Assembly: GCA_945787735.1 (NCBI GenBank)
Contig: CALZIQ010000015.1
Coordinates: 1-43,683 of the forward strand
Origin: an uncultured Chromatiaceae bacterium
GTDB lineage: Bacteria; Pseudomonadota; Gammaproteobacteria; Tenderiales; Tenderiaceae
Reading direction: 5' to 3'
Length of the DNA stretch: 43,683 nucleotides
Shown: positions 8,603 to 17,600 of the stretch, one piece after another
Layout of the letters: each line of letters starts with the position of its first letter
Numbering within the stretch: position 1 is the stretch's first letter
Notes under the pieces: generated by a model
What the model saw: the letters and a program-made list of their open reading frames with translations, nothing else
What the model was told of the DNA's origin: nothing
The model's database searches: none
Made by a program: the position numbers and the translations under genes

Positions 8603-8731
8603 CTAATATTTCGCAAGCATTACCAGAATATCTGACTCTCGCATCACCAACAGCGCCTCATCAGCCAATGTGATTTCTGTTCCTGCATACTTACCGAACA
8701 ACACCTCATAACCAACAGTTACTTCCAACAT
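8603..8731 (-). pseudogene. groES: Truncated GroES, C-terminal half only
   Basis: A 42-residue frame on the minus strand begins [20 protein letters not shown] and ends [16 protein letters not shown]. This matches the second half of GroES ([17 protein letters not shown], then LLVMRExDILA). The first about 50 residues, including the mobile loop that docks on GroEL, are absent, and an in-frame TGA lies immediately before the ATG, so the frame is closed upstream. A purine-rich GGGAAGAG precedes the ATG, so the fragment could still be translated, but it could not act as a co-chaperonin. The fragment stops 32 bases before groEL, the usual groES-groEL arrangement. The protease gene now ends 57 bases upstream, suggesting a deletion or rearrangement removed the front of groES. 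Confidence 0.85.
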
Positions 8732-8788
8732 TCATCTCTTCCCGGTTTTGTCATATCGATACCGTCACAGGGCCGGATCTAGCCTCGG

Positions 8789-11700
8789 TTAGAAAGAATA
8801 GATCAAACCAAGCTGTAACTGCCCATACTTCAGATCAGGCGCTGCCGACACGGTGCCGTGGTAATTGGCGGTTGCTTCGAACAATAGGCGAGGTTGAACC
8901 TGGAAGGCCAAGCCTGCGCCAACGTTACCACCCAGCTCGGTGTTACCTGGGTCCATGGCATAAAGCCCAATACCGCCGTTCACGAAACCTCGCCAGGTTG
9001 GATTATTGCCAAGGTAGTACTTCAAATTGCCGGAGACGGTCCACACATCCAGATCAGGATTAGCACCTTTGCCATCAAAGTTTGAATAACCCAGCCGCAC
9101 GTCCCAGGCGAGGTCGGCATTAAGATACTGGGTGAAATCCAGATTGACGGTCATACCATCATCATGGCTGTTGCTAAAGGCACCGCTTGGCATGACCACA
9201 CCGGCATGTAGGCTGAAACCACCCTTTTTGACCAGGCCGGGCACATTGATACGCTCACCAAAGAACTCAGCCTCACCCATGGCCACTGTTTCGAAGTCTG
9301 CGGTACGGAAGGTTTGCGTGTAACGACCATCGAGCAGGTCACGCACCGGGCTGGTGGACTGTGCATTTTCAAGCGCCAGATCAATATCCGCTGCATAACC
9401 CGGCCCTAAATAATTGCCATAACGGTCTTGCGGTGTCAGCCACACTTGAAAGGTGCCACCGTCACCTTCCTGCTCAATAATGTCAAAGCGAATATTGGCG
9501 GCGTCTACCTCGCGCAACACAACGGTGGCCGACGTGGTTTTGCTGCGATAGTAAGGCCCGTTGTATTCAGACTCACCACTCACCTCAAAGGCCACCTGAT
9601 ATTCACCAGGTACTCGGGTCGCATCATAAACCGCACCGTAAAGACCATCATTGGGCTGACCATCTCCATGTCGTCCGTCATCATAAAATTTGAGATGACT
9701 AATCACCGGCTTGAGCAAATCACGATGGGCCGGATCACGCAACGCAACCTCATAGGTTTGCATGAGCGGCGAGCCCTGCAACTCGGCATAACCCAGCTCG
9801 GTGGTCATATGCTGACGATCCGCATCTGTAATACCAGCACCAAAGATTAGATTCCCCAAGCCGGTCCCTGGTCCGCTCACCGTTGCTTTAATGCTGTTAG
9901 GTGCAACCGGCATGCTAGCCTCGGTGACGCGCACCAATAAAGTCAAAGGTTCACCTGTATTGATAACGGGCTTGTCGAAATCAAACCGATATTCGAGTGC
10001 CGCGTCATCCACCAAGGCATAAGCACGATGCAGCACAGTACCACTGCCCCCCATATTACGTTGTGCCACCAGCCGCCACTCACCTACAAAAGGCACGGGG
10101 CGTGAAGAACCTGTTCTGGGTGTCACATGCACCGGGCGTTCAAACAAAGGAAAATCCAGCGTCATCCGTTTGAATGACGGCCCTGAGGTCAAATAAGGTT
10201 GCAACGACACCTCGGTACCATCAGGCGCATAGAGTTTAAGCGTGACATCGTTGCTATTGCCTGAGCCACCACTCCAGGAAAGCATGAACGCGGCCCGATG
10301 CGCTGATCCATTCAGCACAAAATGATGTTCCTGTATTGCACCCGCGCTGTTCAATGATCCGGTTTGATAATCTACTAACTCAAGCGTATCGCCCTGCAGT
10401 GATTCCACCAGACTGGTGGTGAGAAATTCCTCAAGCTCTACCTGAGGTACACAGGTGTGTTGATGCAGCCCACCGGTCTCTTCTGAAATGGCCGCCAACA
10501 ATTCGTCATAGGTGGTACCAGGGCCTGAACCAATGGAGAGCGTATGCATGGGCATTCCAAAATCCTGCAGGTACTTGCCAGGCTGTGGCGCCACAGTAGC
10601 AGAGTTTCCGCCCCAGGCTTCATCAGCTGTGCCGTTGATTACCTCGTGCTCGTTCACTGTGTCAGCATCGATATCACCCGCCGAAAATACAAGAGGATTC
10701 ACATTTTGAATGCCATCAGAGAGCACAATCATATGCCGTTTGCGCACAAGATTATCAAAGGAATCAGCAGCGGAAAGTATGCCTGGCCCCATGGCAGTAT
10801 AGGTCCCGGTGCCCCGCCCTGCTACATCAATCAAAATGGCCGCCTTGTTGTCCAACAAATCTTCCAACAATGGTGCGGTACGCGGATCGGCATCGTCATC
10901 AAAATACATCACACCGATACGGTCGCCATCCACGGCGAAGGGTTCCCAGGCATTCAGGAATGCAGGCACCGCCTGTTTCAAGACATCGAGTTTGATATCG
11001 TTGGGTGGGTCCTCGCAAGCCTCAGGACTGTTCATACTGCTGGAAAAGTCTAGCACCAAGGCCATATCCAACAATGGACGACAATCCTCGGCGGTTTGAG
11101 CAGTCATATCTTCAACCACCCCTGCCAGATTATTATTGTTTGGCGTTTGAGCGCCAACACCAAAGCCGCGTTTGGCAAAGCCCTCCCAGATGCGACATAG
11201 ATTGGCGCCACCGGTGCGGGCCAGATCAGCCAACAGCACGGCATCGCGGGCCTCAATCATTGATGGTCCATTTGGTAATAGAAATAAACTGTCTGTCACC
11301 AACTGCAAAGCCAACTCATTACCAATGGCAAAACCGTGGTCCGCTACCAGATTAGCGCGTACCTCCCACAGCGCCAGCGCCCAGATCTCACCGGCATTAT
11401 GAACCTCATCGGCCTCGTGCATGTCGATATCGCCAGCGTAGCCTTTGTCAGTGTAGTAGGCGATGAACTCAACAAAGAATGGACTCATGGCAACACCATC
11501 ATTGTTGTATTGCGCCGGATCGACATCGGCCAGCGTGAGTGGCGAACGGGTCATATCGGTTGAATATGGATAACGGCGAATGCCGTAGTAATAATTGTCT
11601 ACAAACGCGAAATCAAAAGGGTCTGCAGCGTCCAGACTCGATAGACCATCCAGAAAATGAAACGTGCTCCAGGCACCTTCACCCAAGTTTCCAGCGGCGG

Positions 11701-13414
11701 CATCTCCACTCTCAGCCAACAAAGTCATTGCGTACCAGTCGCTATACCCATCTCCCATTGAGCCGGTCTGACCGGAATAAGGCGAAAGGCCTTTCACGTT
11801 TGGGCCACCGATAATGCGATGAGTCAGGCCATGGGTAAACTCATGCAGCACGATCTCCTGATCTAATGCAGCGTCACGATCAGGGTCGGGGCCGGTGAAG
11901 GTATACGCGTTAAGGCGCGGACAGCAGGTGCCATCGGCAACAGGTGTGCTGAACGTAGAGTTGTCCGTGCCAACATGCAAACGCGCCTTTACCCGGTCAC
12001 CATCAACACCATCGGGGGTAAAGTTGTTATCTTGAAAGTTGCCTGCCGCTTCATCAAAACCAAGCTGAAACAAACGATCATGAAACCAATTGCCCATGAA
12101 AAAGACATTGGTAGCTGCAGCATCTTCGTTAACAGCAGTATCAGGCGCCGATGTGAAATCAACGGCGAAATCAAAGGTACGTGTGTCCACCCCCCCCACC
12201 TCCACCATTACCGAAGTGGGTTGTTCGCCGGCGTCGGGATTATAATCGCCATCCAGATCGACGAAGGAAACTACATTATTACCTGTTGGCGTAGTTTCAC
12301 CTGCTGGAATCCAACCCTCAGGCGAGGCAACCGGATCGCCATTGGTTTGAATCAGCTGAGCGGCAACGGCAACGCCTTGGCTACCATCGGGTGCTGCAGG
12401 ACCGGGAGATCTGGGTGTAGGGCTGTCATACGGGCGCATGTCATCCTTCGGGTCTTCTGTTGGCACACTCAATTCCTGCGCATATACCCGCCAACGTGGT
12501 GTATCAAAATCGGTAAGGCTTTGACGTAGCAAAATATCGCCATCAATCGCATCCACTAAAACATGATAGGTAATCTCGTCACCTGTTTTGGTGGCTGTTA
12601 CTTCCCAAACCAGTCGAACGTTATCACGAGCAACCACGTAATAGATCAAGCGCATGGGCACGTCTTCACCAAAATCAGAACCTTTTGCCAGCGTCTGCCG
12701 TTGCTCATCACCACTGGGCCCACTGATGACAGCATGTTGAGCCGCATCAAAGCTGGCACCTATGCTACCCGCGGCCTGCTCTAGGGCCTCCTGGGGTGTG
12801 AGTGTTGCTGCATCCGCATTCACAGCAGCGGCCAGATTGGGCACCACTTCACCACTGAGATTGGTCAGTCTACCGTCACCAGTGACCGAGCCCACCAACG
12901 TCGCAGGATAGACCTGCCTCCCCTGCCAGCGTTGATCCAACGCAATGTGGTTAAGTGATTGTTTCACCGTTTCCCGTACTACCGGAGAACCACGCGACAC
13001 CGACTTGCGCACCACAACCAAGGTTTCGAGATCCTCATTGCTCAAACCATAAAGCTGGCGATTAAGACTAATAAAATTCTGCACCACCATGGGCGCTTCC
13101 TGGTTGCTGGAAGGTGTCAGCAAGGCATTAAGTGTGTAGAGCGATTTGGGTGTGCCGGTAACGGCATTCCAGCGTAACCTAAGATTAGGATAGATCTTAC
13201 GCACCTGCTGCGCAGCTTCCAGCTGTGGGCTACCGACTAATGCGCCTACCAAACTATCGTCAGACAATACTACCTGTCGAACATCGATGCGGGGCAGGAC
13301 CTCAGTTGGCGCGTCTACTATTGCGAAGGCCGTGGTATGAATTGATAGGCCTAGGATAAGTGTAAACCGCCAAACCGATTGGTAGTGACGATGAATCAGT
13401 CGTAGAAAAAACAT
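8789..13414 (-). CDS. Secreted M36 metalloprotease fused to VWA and C-terminal beta-barrel domains
   Basis: A 1541-residue multidomain exported protein. Residues 1-31 form a Sec signal peptide (ending HTTAFA). A fungalysin-type propeptide region follows (about 95-300), then an M36 peptidase domain (about 410-770) with the zinc motif HEFTH (H524, E525, H528). The segment GSMGDGYSDW carries Asp555 where fungalysins usually have the third zinc ligand Glu. A von Willebrand A domain (about 780-1005) keeps the MIDAS residues D-F-S-S-S (789-793) and LSDG (898-901). Beta-rich segments (about 1010-1380) include a DGQPNDGLYG repeat-type motif, as in surface-anchored bacterial proteins. The last about 150 residues read as amphipathic strands ending in Phe, typical of an 8-stranded outer-membrane barrel. 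AGGAG is seven bases upstream of the ATG. Protease on a self-anchoring barrel is an inference from domain order. Confidence 0.85.
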   Translation of the reverse strand: MFFLRLIHRHYQSVWRFTLILGLSIHTTAFAIVDAPTEVLPRIDVRQVVLSDDSLVGALVGSPQLEAAQQVRKIYPNLRLRWNAVTGTPKSLYTLNALLTPSSNQEAPMVVQNFISLNRQLYGLSNEDLETLVVVRKSVSRGSPVVRETVKQSLNHIALDQRWQGRQVYPATLVGSVTGDGRLTNLSGEVVPNLAAAVNADAATLTPQEALEQAAGSIGASFDAAQHAVISGPSGDEQRQTLAKGSDFGEDVPMRLIYYVVARDNVRLVWEVTATKTGDEITYHVLVDAIDGDILLRQSLTDFDTPRWRVYAQELSVPTEDPKDDMRPYDSPTPRSPGPAAPDGSQGVAVAAQLIQTNGDPVASPEGWIPAGETTPTGNNVVSFVDLDGDYNPDAGEQPTSVMVEVGGVDTRTFDFAVDFTSAPDTAVNEDAAATNVFFMGNWFHDRLFQLGFDEAAGNFQDNNFTPDGVDGDRVKARLHVGTDNSTFSTPVADGTCCPRLNAYTFTGPDPDRDAALDQEIVLHEFTHGLTHRIIGGPNVKGLSPYSGQTGSMGDGYSDWYAMTLLAESGDAAAGNLGEGAWSTFHFLDGLSSLDAADPFDFAFVDNYYYGIRRYPYSTDMTRSPLTLADVDPAQYNNDGVAMSPFFVEFIAYYTDKGYAGDIDMHEADEVHNAGEIWALALWEVRANLVADHGFAIGNELALQLVTDSLFLLPNGPSMIEARDAVLLADLARTGGANLCRIWEGFAKRGFGVGAQTPNNNNLAGVVEDMTAQTAEDCRPLLDMALVLDFSSSMNSPEACEDPPNDIKLDVLKQAVPAFLNAWEPFAVDGDRIGVMYFDDDADPRTAPLLEDLLDNKAAILIDVAGRGTGTYTAMGPGILSAADSFDNLVRKRHMIVLSDGIQNVNPLVFSAGDIDADTVNEHEVINGTADEAWGGNSATVAPQPGKYLQDFGMPMHTLSIGSGPGTTYDELLAAISEETGGLHQHTCVPQVELEEFLTTSLVESLQGDTLELVDYQTGSLNSAGAIQEHHFVLNGSAHRAAFMLSWSGGSGNSNDVTLKLYAPDGTEVSLQPYLTSGPSFKRMTLDFPLFERPVHVTPRTGSSRPVPFVGEWRLVAQRNMGGSGTVLHRAYALVDDAALEYRFDFDKPVINTGEPLTLLVRVTEASMPVAPNSIKATVSGPGTGLGNLIFGAGITDADRQHMTTELGYAELQGSPLMQTYEVALRDPAHRDLLKPVISHLKFYDDGRHGDGQPNDGLYGAVYDATRVPGEYQVAFEVSGESEYNGPYYRSKTTSATVVLREVDAANIRFDIIEQEGDGGTFQVWLTPQDRYGNYLGPGYAADIDLALENAQSTSPVRDLLDGRYTQTFRTADFETVAMGEAEFFGERINVPGLVKKGGFSLHAGVVMPSGAFSNSHDDGMTVNLDFTQYLNADLAWDVRLGYSNFDGKGANPDLDVWTVSGNLKYYLGNNPTWRGFVNGGIGLYAMDPGNTELGGNVGAGLAFQVQPRLLFEATANYHGTVSAAPDLKYGQLQLGLIYSF

Positions 13415-13875
13415 TTACATGCTCCTAACTTGGTTTCGCCATCTTTGGTAGGTCGGTGGTACGAATTGATAGGTGGAAGTGAGAGACTCCACCTCGGCTC
13501 GAATGGCCAGCCGCTGGAGCACACATCGTATATAAAGTGATACTGGTGATCCGGAGGTGAGCCTCGTTGGAGTAAGCGATGGCAACATTATTTTGAAGTC
13601 GCAGGTGACAATAGACTCAGCAGCGAATCTTTCTCCCATGCAACAGACGCTGCTAGCACCCTTTGCCAGTGAAATTGAACCTGCTGAAACAGAATTATCT
13701 TTCGTATTAAAATAACCTATCCCAGCATTGCTTCCCTGCATGCTGCTTTCCATGTCTAGCCTACCTTATAGGATTTATCGATTTAACAGCCCAACAAAGT
13801 CCTAAAATCAAGTCTAGTAGATTGAACCTATAAGTCTAGAAAACTCACGTTCAATACAGACAAGGGGTCAACAAA
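13415..13875. other. Spacer upstream of the protease gene, no convincing gene
   Basis: Between the protease start and the small 41-residue frame I see no recognisable coding sequence. A 112-codon open frame on the minus strand (13415-13753) has no recognisable domain and ends inside the protease translation-initiation region. The stretch 13760-13870 is AT-rich with several short CTAG-containing repeats, but no clear promoter or att core can be named by eye. Confidence 0.3.
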
Positions 13876-14001
13876 TTACTTCATACGGTTGTAGTCAAGC
13901 ATTACATTGCAGAACCACTCGATAACAACACCGGCTGTGAGCATGATAGTTACCGGGTCTTCCTCAGGGAACCATCCAAGTAAGCGTGAATGTAAACTCA
14001 T
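13876..14001 (-). CDS. Possible 41-residue protein
   Basis: The frame from ATG 14001 to TAA 13876 has GGAG seven bases upstream of the start. The product (MSLHSRLLGWFPEED, then a hydrophobic VTIMLTAGVVIEWF segment and CNVMLDYNRMK) could be a very short membrane-associated protein. No homology is recognised. It lies between the integrase remnant and the protease gene. Supported only by the ribosome binding site and composition. Confidence 0.25.
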   Translation of the reverse strand: MSLHSRLLGWFPEEDPVTIMLTAGVVIEWFCNVMLDYNRMK

Positions 14002-14157
14002 TCTACTTCTCCGTTTCCTTGCCTAGCGCTGTTCTCTCTGCTGCAGTATACGGTGGAGGTGGGTGGCTGCCAGATTTTTTGTTTTCGCTCAGGTGTTATT
14101 CCGGTTGCCTTATCCATGAAAAAATCGACGCTATGCTCCTTTATCGACTACGAATAC

Positions 14158-14333
14158 CTGGAACACCCCTGGAAGCATATCCTCAAGGCGGCCCATGTGT
14201 TGGGCTATAGAAATTCGCATATAACCAGATACACGTTTGCCAGCCACTCTCATGCGGTGAAAACATTTTGTACGTTGCCAATCAGATGGGGCATAAAAAC
14301 ACCGAGATGGTCATGAGACACTATGCTCACTAG
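14158..14333 (+). pseudogene. Tyrosine recombinase (phage-type integrase), frameshifted C-terminal remnant
   Basis: Two adjacent plus-strand frames together give the end of a tyrosine recombinase. The first frame has WKHILKAAHVLGYRNSHITR followed by YTFASHSHA, holding the H-x-x-R motif (His at 14218, Arg at 14227). After about 14256 the homology continues one frame over as GENILYVANQMGHKNTEM followed by VMRHYAH and a TAG at 14331, holding the conserved GH (His at 14292) and the nucleophile Tyr (14322). A small indel therefore breaks the gene, and no catalytic N-terminal half is visible upstream. It marks a former mobile element at the boundary between the stress block and the core genes. The motif spacing leaves little doubt about the family; the 5' limit is approximate. 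Confidence 0.8.
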
Positions 14334-14689
14334 GTAGAGCAAGGCAAAGAAACACAGCAGCACGAATATGTTTCAGGATGCGGGCAAGAAAATGGTGCTT
14401 CTTTGGCGCCCAGAAACAAGCCAAGCCTTCAACTTGTTGATTAGGTTATAGGTATTTTGTAGTTAAGGAAAAGTTCAAGTGCTCTTCGGCACCAATTCGC
14501 ATGCAACATTAAACCTTAATCATATAAACTCCACTTCTGGGAATTTTACCTCAGCTGCTGAAAACTACAGAGCCAGCCTTTCATCTCAATTCAATCATCG
14601 ACTCCAAGAATTCCTGTAGACAAATCCTATAAGCTTTTCGTGCTCTGTACTATTATTATCACACTGGTTACAACTCCGGAAAGGACCAC
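14334..14689. other. Intergenic region upstream of gdhB
   Basis: 356 bases with no gene recognised. It should contain the gdhB promoter. A TATTAT at 14651-14656 could be a -10 element, but I see no matching -35 at a good distance, so no promoter is claimed. No tRNA or attachment-site repeat was recognised next to the integrase remnant. Confidence 0.3.
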
Positions 14690-17600
14690 ATGTCACAGGC
14701 TAACGAGCACGAACGCCAACACATCATCAAACGCATTCTGGATTTAGTTGCTGAAAGGCTCACTAGCGAAGACGCAGCCTTGGTCAACCAGTTCGCACTT
14801 CAGTATTTCGCCGCCTGCACTGTAGAAGATTTACACGATTGCCCTGTTGATGATTTATACGGCTCACTGTTGGCGTTGTGGCGGCTGGGTCATCAACGTC
14901 GGCCAAGTGAAACACTTATTCACGTCTATAATCCTGATTTCGAACAACATGGTTGGCAATCCACCCATACTGTCATCGAGATCATCACTGACGACATGCC
15001 TTTTCTGGTGGACTCACTCAGCATGTTGTTTGTGCGCATGGAGTTAACAACTCACCAGGTGATGCACCCGGTGATGAATGTGGCCCGCGACGCTGATGGT
15101 CATATTCACTCGATCACCCCCCGCAATCATGGTTCCACTGACGATTTGACCGAAGCAGTGCTGCATTTCGAGGTCGACCGGCAGGCGGACGACGAGGCAC
15201 TGACTGCACTGCACACCGAGATCCGCAAAGTACTGGATGATGTCAGGGTGGTGGTGGATGACTGGGCAGCGATGAGGGAGAAGATCAATGAGATAATCCC
15301 ATTTATCGAAGCTCAGTCATTGCCCGTGCCGGATGCAGAGAAAACAGAATCACTGGCCTTTTTACGCTGGATGGAGGACCACCACTTCTCTTTCATCGGT
15401 TTTCGCGCCTACGACCTGGTGGAAGAGGAAGGACAGGATATATTGCGCCTGGTGCCCGATTCAGGCTTGGGTATTTTACGTGACACCCTGGCCGATAGCG
15501 GCCGTGCCTCGCATAGTTTTGCCCATATTCCGCCACCTTTACGAAAATTGGCGCGCACACGCACTCTGTTGATTATCACTAAGTCTACGGCTATTTCTTC
15601 GGTCCATCGCCCCGTACATCTTGATTACATCGGCATCAAACGCTACGACCACACCGGTGAGGTGATAGGTGAGTGGCGTTTCCTCGGTCTCTATGGTTCA
15701 GCGGCTTACAGCGCCCGTCCCAACGACATTCCCATCCTGCGGCAAAAGGTTGACTACATCATCCAAAAGGCAGGCTATCCAGTTGCCGGGCATGACCGCA
15801 AGGCACTACAACACATTCTCGATACCTTCCCTCGCGACGAAATGTTTCAGTTTTCCGAGGATGAATTGTTCGATGTGGCCATGGGCATCCTGCAGGTACG
15901 TGAACGGCACAAACTGGGACTGTTTTTGCGCCGCGATCTGTTTGGCCGCTTTGTCACTGCCCTGGTATATGTGCCTCGCGATCGCTATGACACGCGGATG
16001 AGGCAACGCATACAGGAAATCCTCATGCAAGCATTGGAGGGGCAGGCCTGCGAGTTCAATATCCAGCTATCTGAATCGCCCCTGGCACGAGTGCACTTCA
16101 TCATACGCACCAGCCCAGACAAAGCACTTGAATATGATGAGGCCGAATTACAAACCCTGATGAGCGAGGCGCTGGTGTCCTGGCAAGATGGGCTGCTCAG
16201 CGCACTCTATAACAAAGTAGGCGAAGCACGTGCCACACGGCTGCTTGATCGATATAACGAGGCCTTTCCTCATGCCTATCATGATGATTATTCACCTCGC
16301 ACAGCGGTGCAGGACATTCTGCGGCTGGAAAGTATCAATGATGCAAAACCTCTAGCAATGCATCTCTACCAGCCACCTGAAGCAGAAACTGAACATCTAC
16401 GTTTCAAAGTCTTCGGCCGCGAACCATCAATGCCCCTGTCTGACATCATGCCCATGCTTGAACGTATGGGCCTGCGAGTACTCAGTGCCCGTCCCTATCA
16501 AATCGAACCACACCAGGATAGACTTCACTGGATTACCGAGTTCGACATGCTGCCCGCTGATGATGTTGATATCGACGTGCTCAAGATCAAAAACATCTTT
16601 CAAGAGGCCTTTGCCAAAGTTTGCAGCGGCGAAATGGAAAATGACGGTTTCAACCGTCTAGTGCTAGCCGCCGAATTAAACTGGCGTGAGGTAACGATCC
16701 TGCGCGCCATGTGCAAATACCTGTTGCAGACGCGCATGCCTTTCAGTCAGGCGTATATGGAAAATGCCCTAGCTACCCATCCCTACATTGCACGACAATT
16801 GGTGGCCCTGTTTGATGCCCGTTTTTGTCCTAATGAGCAAAACGCCGAAGCGCGAAGCCATCTGCTTGTTAGCGCCATCAGCGAAGCACTGGACCAGGTT
16901 GCCAATCTTGACGAAGACCGGATTCTGCGTAACTTTCTGACTCTGATCCAGGCCATGTTGCGCACCAACTATTATCAGACAGAAAGCTCTGCCAAACCAA
17001 AACCCTACCTTTCTTTCAAACTGGACCCACGTGAGCTACCGACCCTGCCCGAGCCACGTCCTATGTTCGAAATATTCATCTATTCACCAAAGGTTGAAGG
17101 CGTCCACTTGCGTGGTGGACCAGCGGCGCGCGGCGGACTGCGCTGGTCGGATAGGCGCGAAGATTTTCGTACCGAGATTCTTGGACTGATGAAGGCGCAG
17201 ATGGTCAAGAACGCCGTTATCGTACCGGTAGGTGCCAAGGGCGGCTTCGTACCCAAACAGTTACCCAGTGGTGACGACCGTGATGCCCTGTTGGCGGAAG
17301 TGATCAACTGTTATAAAACATTCATACGCGGCTTGTTGGATATCACAGACAACCTGGTCGATGGCGAGATAGTGCCCCCCGCTGATGTCATACGCCATGA
17401 TGGCGATGACCCTTATCTGGTGGTCGCCGCTGACAAGGGCACCGCGACATTTTCCGATATCGCTAACGGCCTGGCGAAAGAGTACGGTTTTTGGCTGGGT
17501 GATGCCTTCGCCTCTGGCGGCTCAGTGGGCTATGACCATAAGAAGATGGGCATTACCGCACGCGGCGCTTGGGAATCAGTAAAGCGCCATTTCCGCGAGC

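Noticed and set aside
13415-13753. 112-codon open frame on the minus strand upstream of the protease
   Set aside because: No recognisable domain, composition unlike the neighbours, and its end coincides with the protease ribosome binding site and start (ATG TAA ATG). Weak support as a gene.
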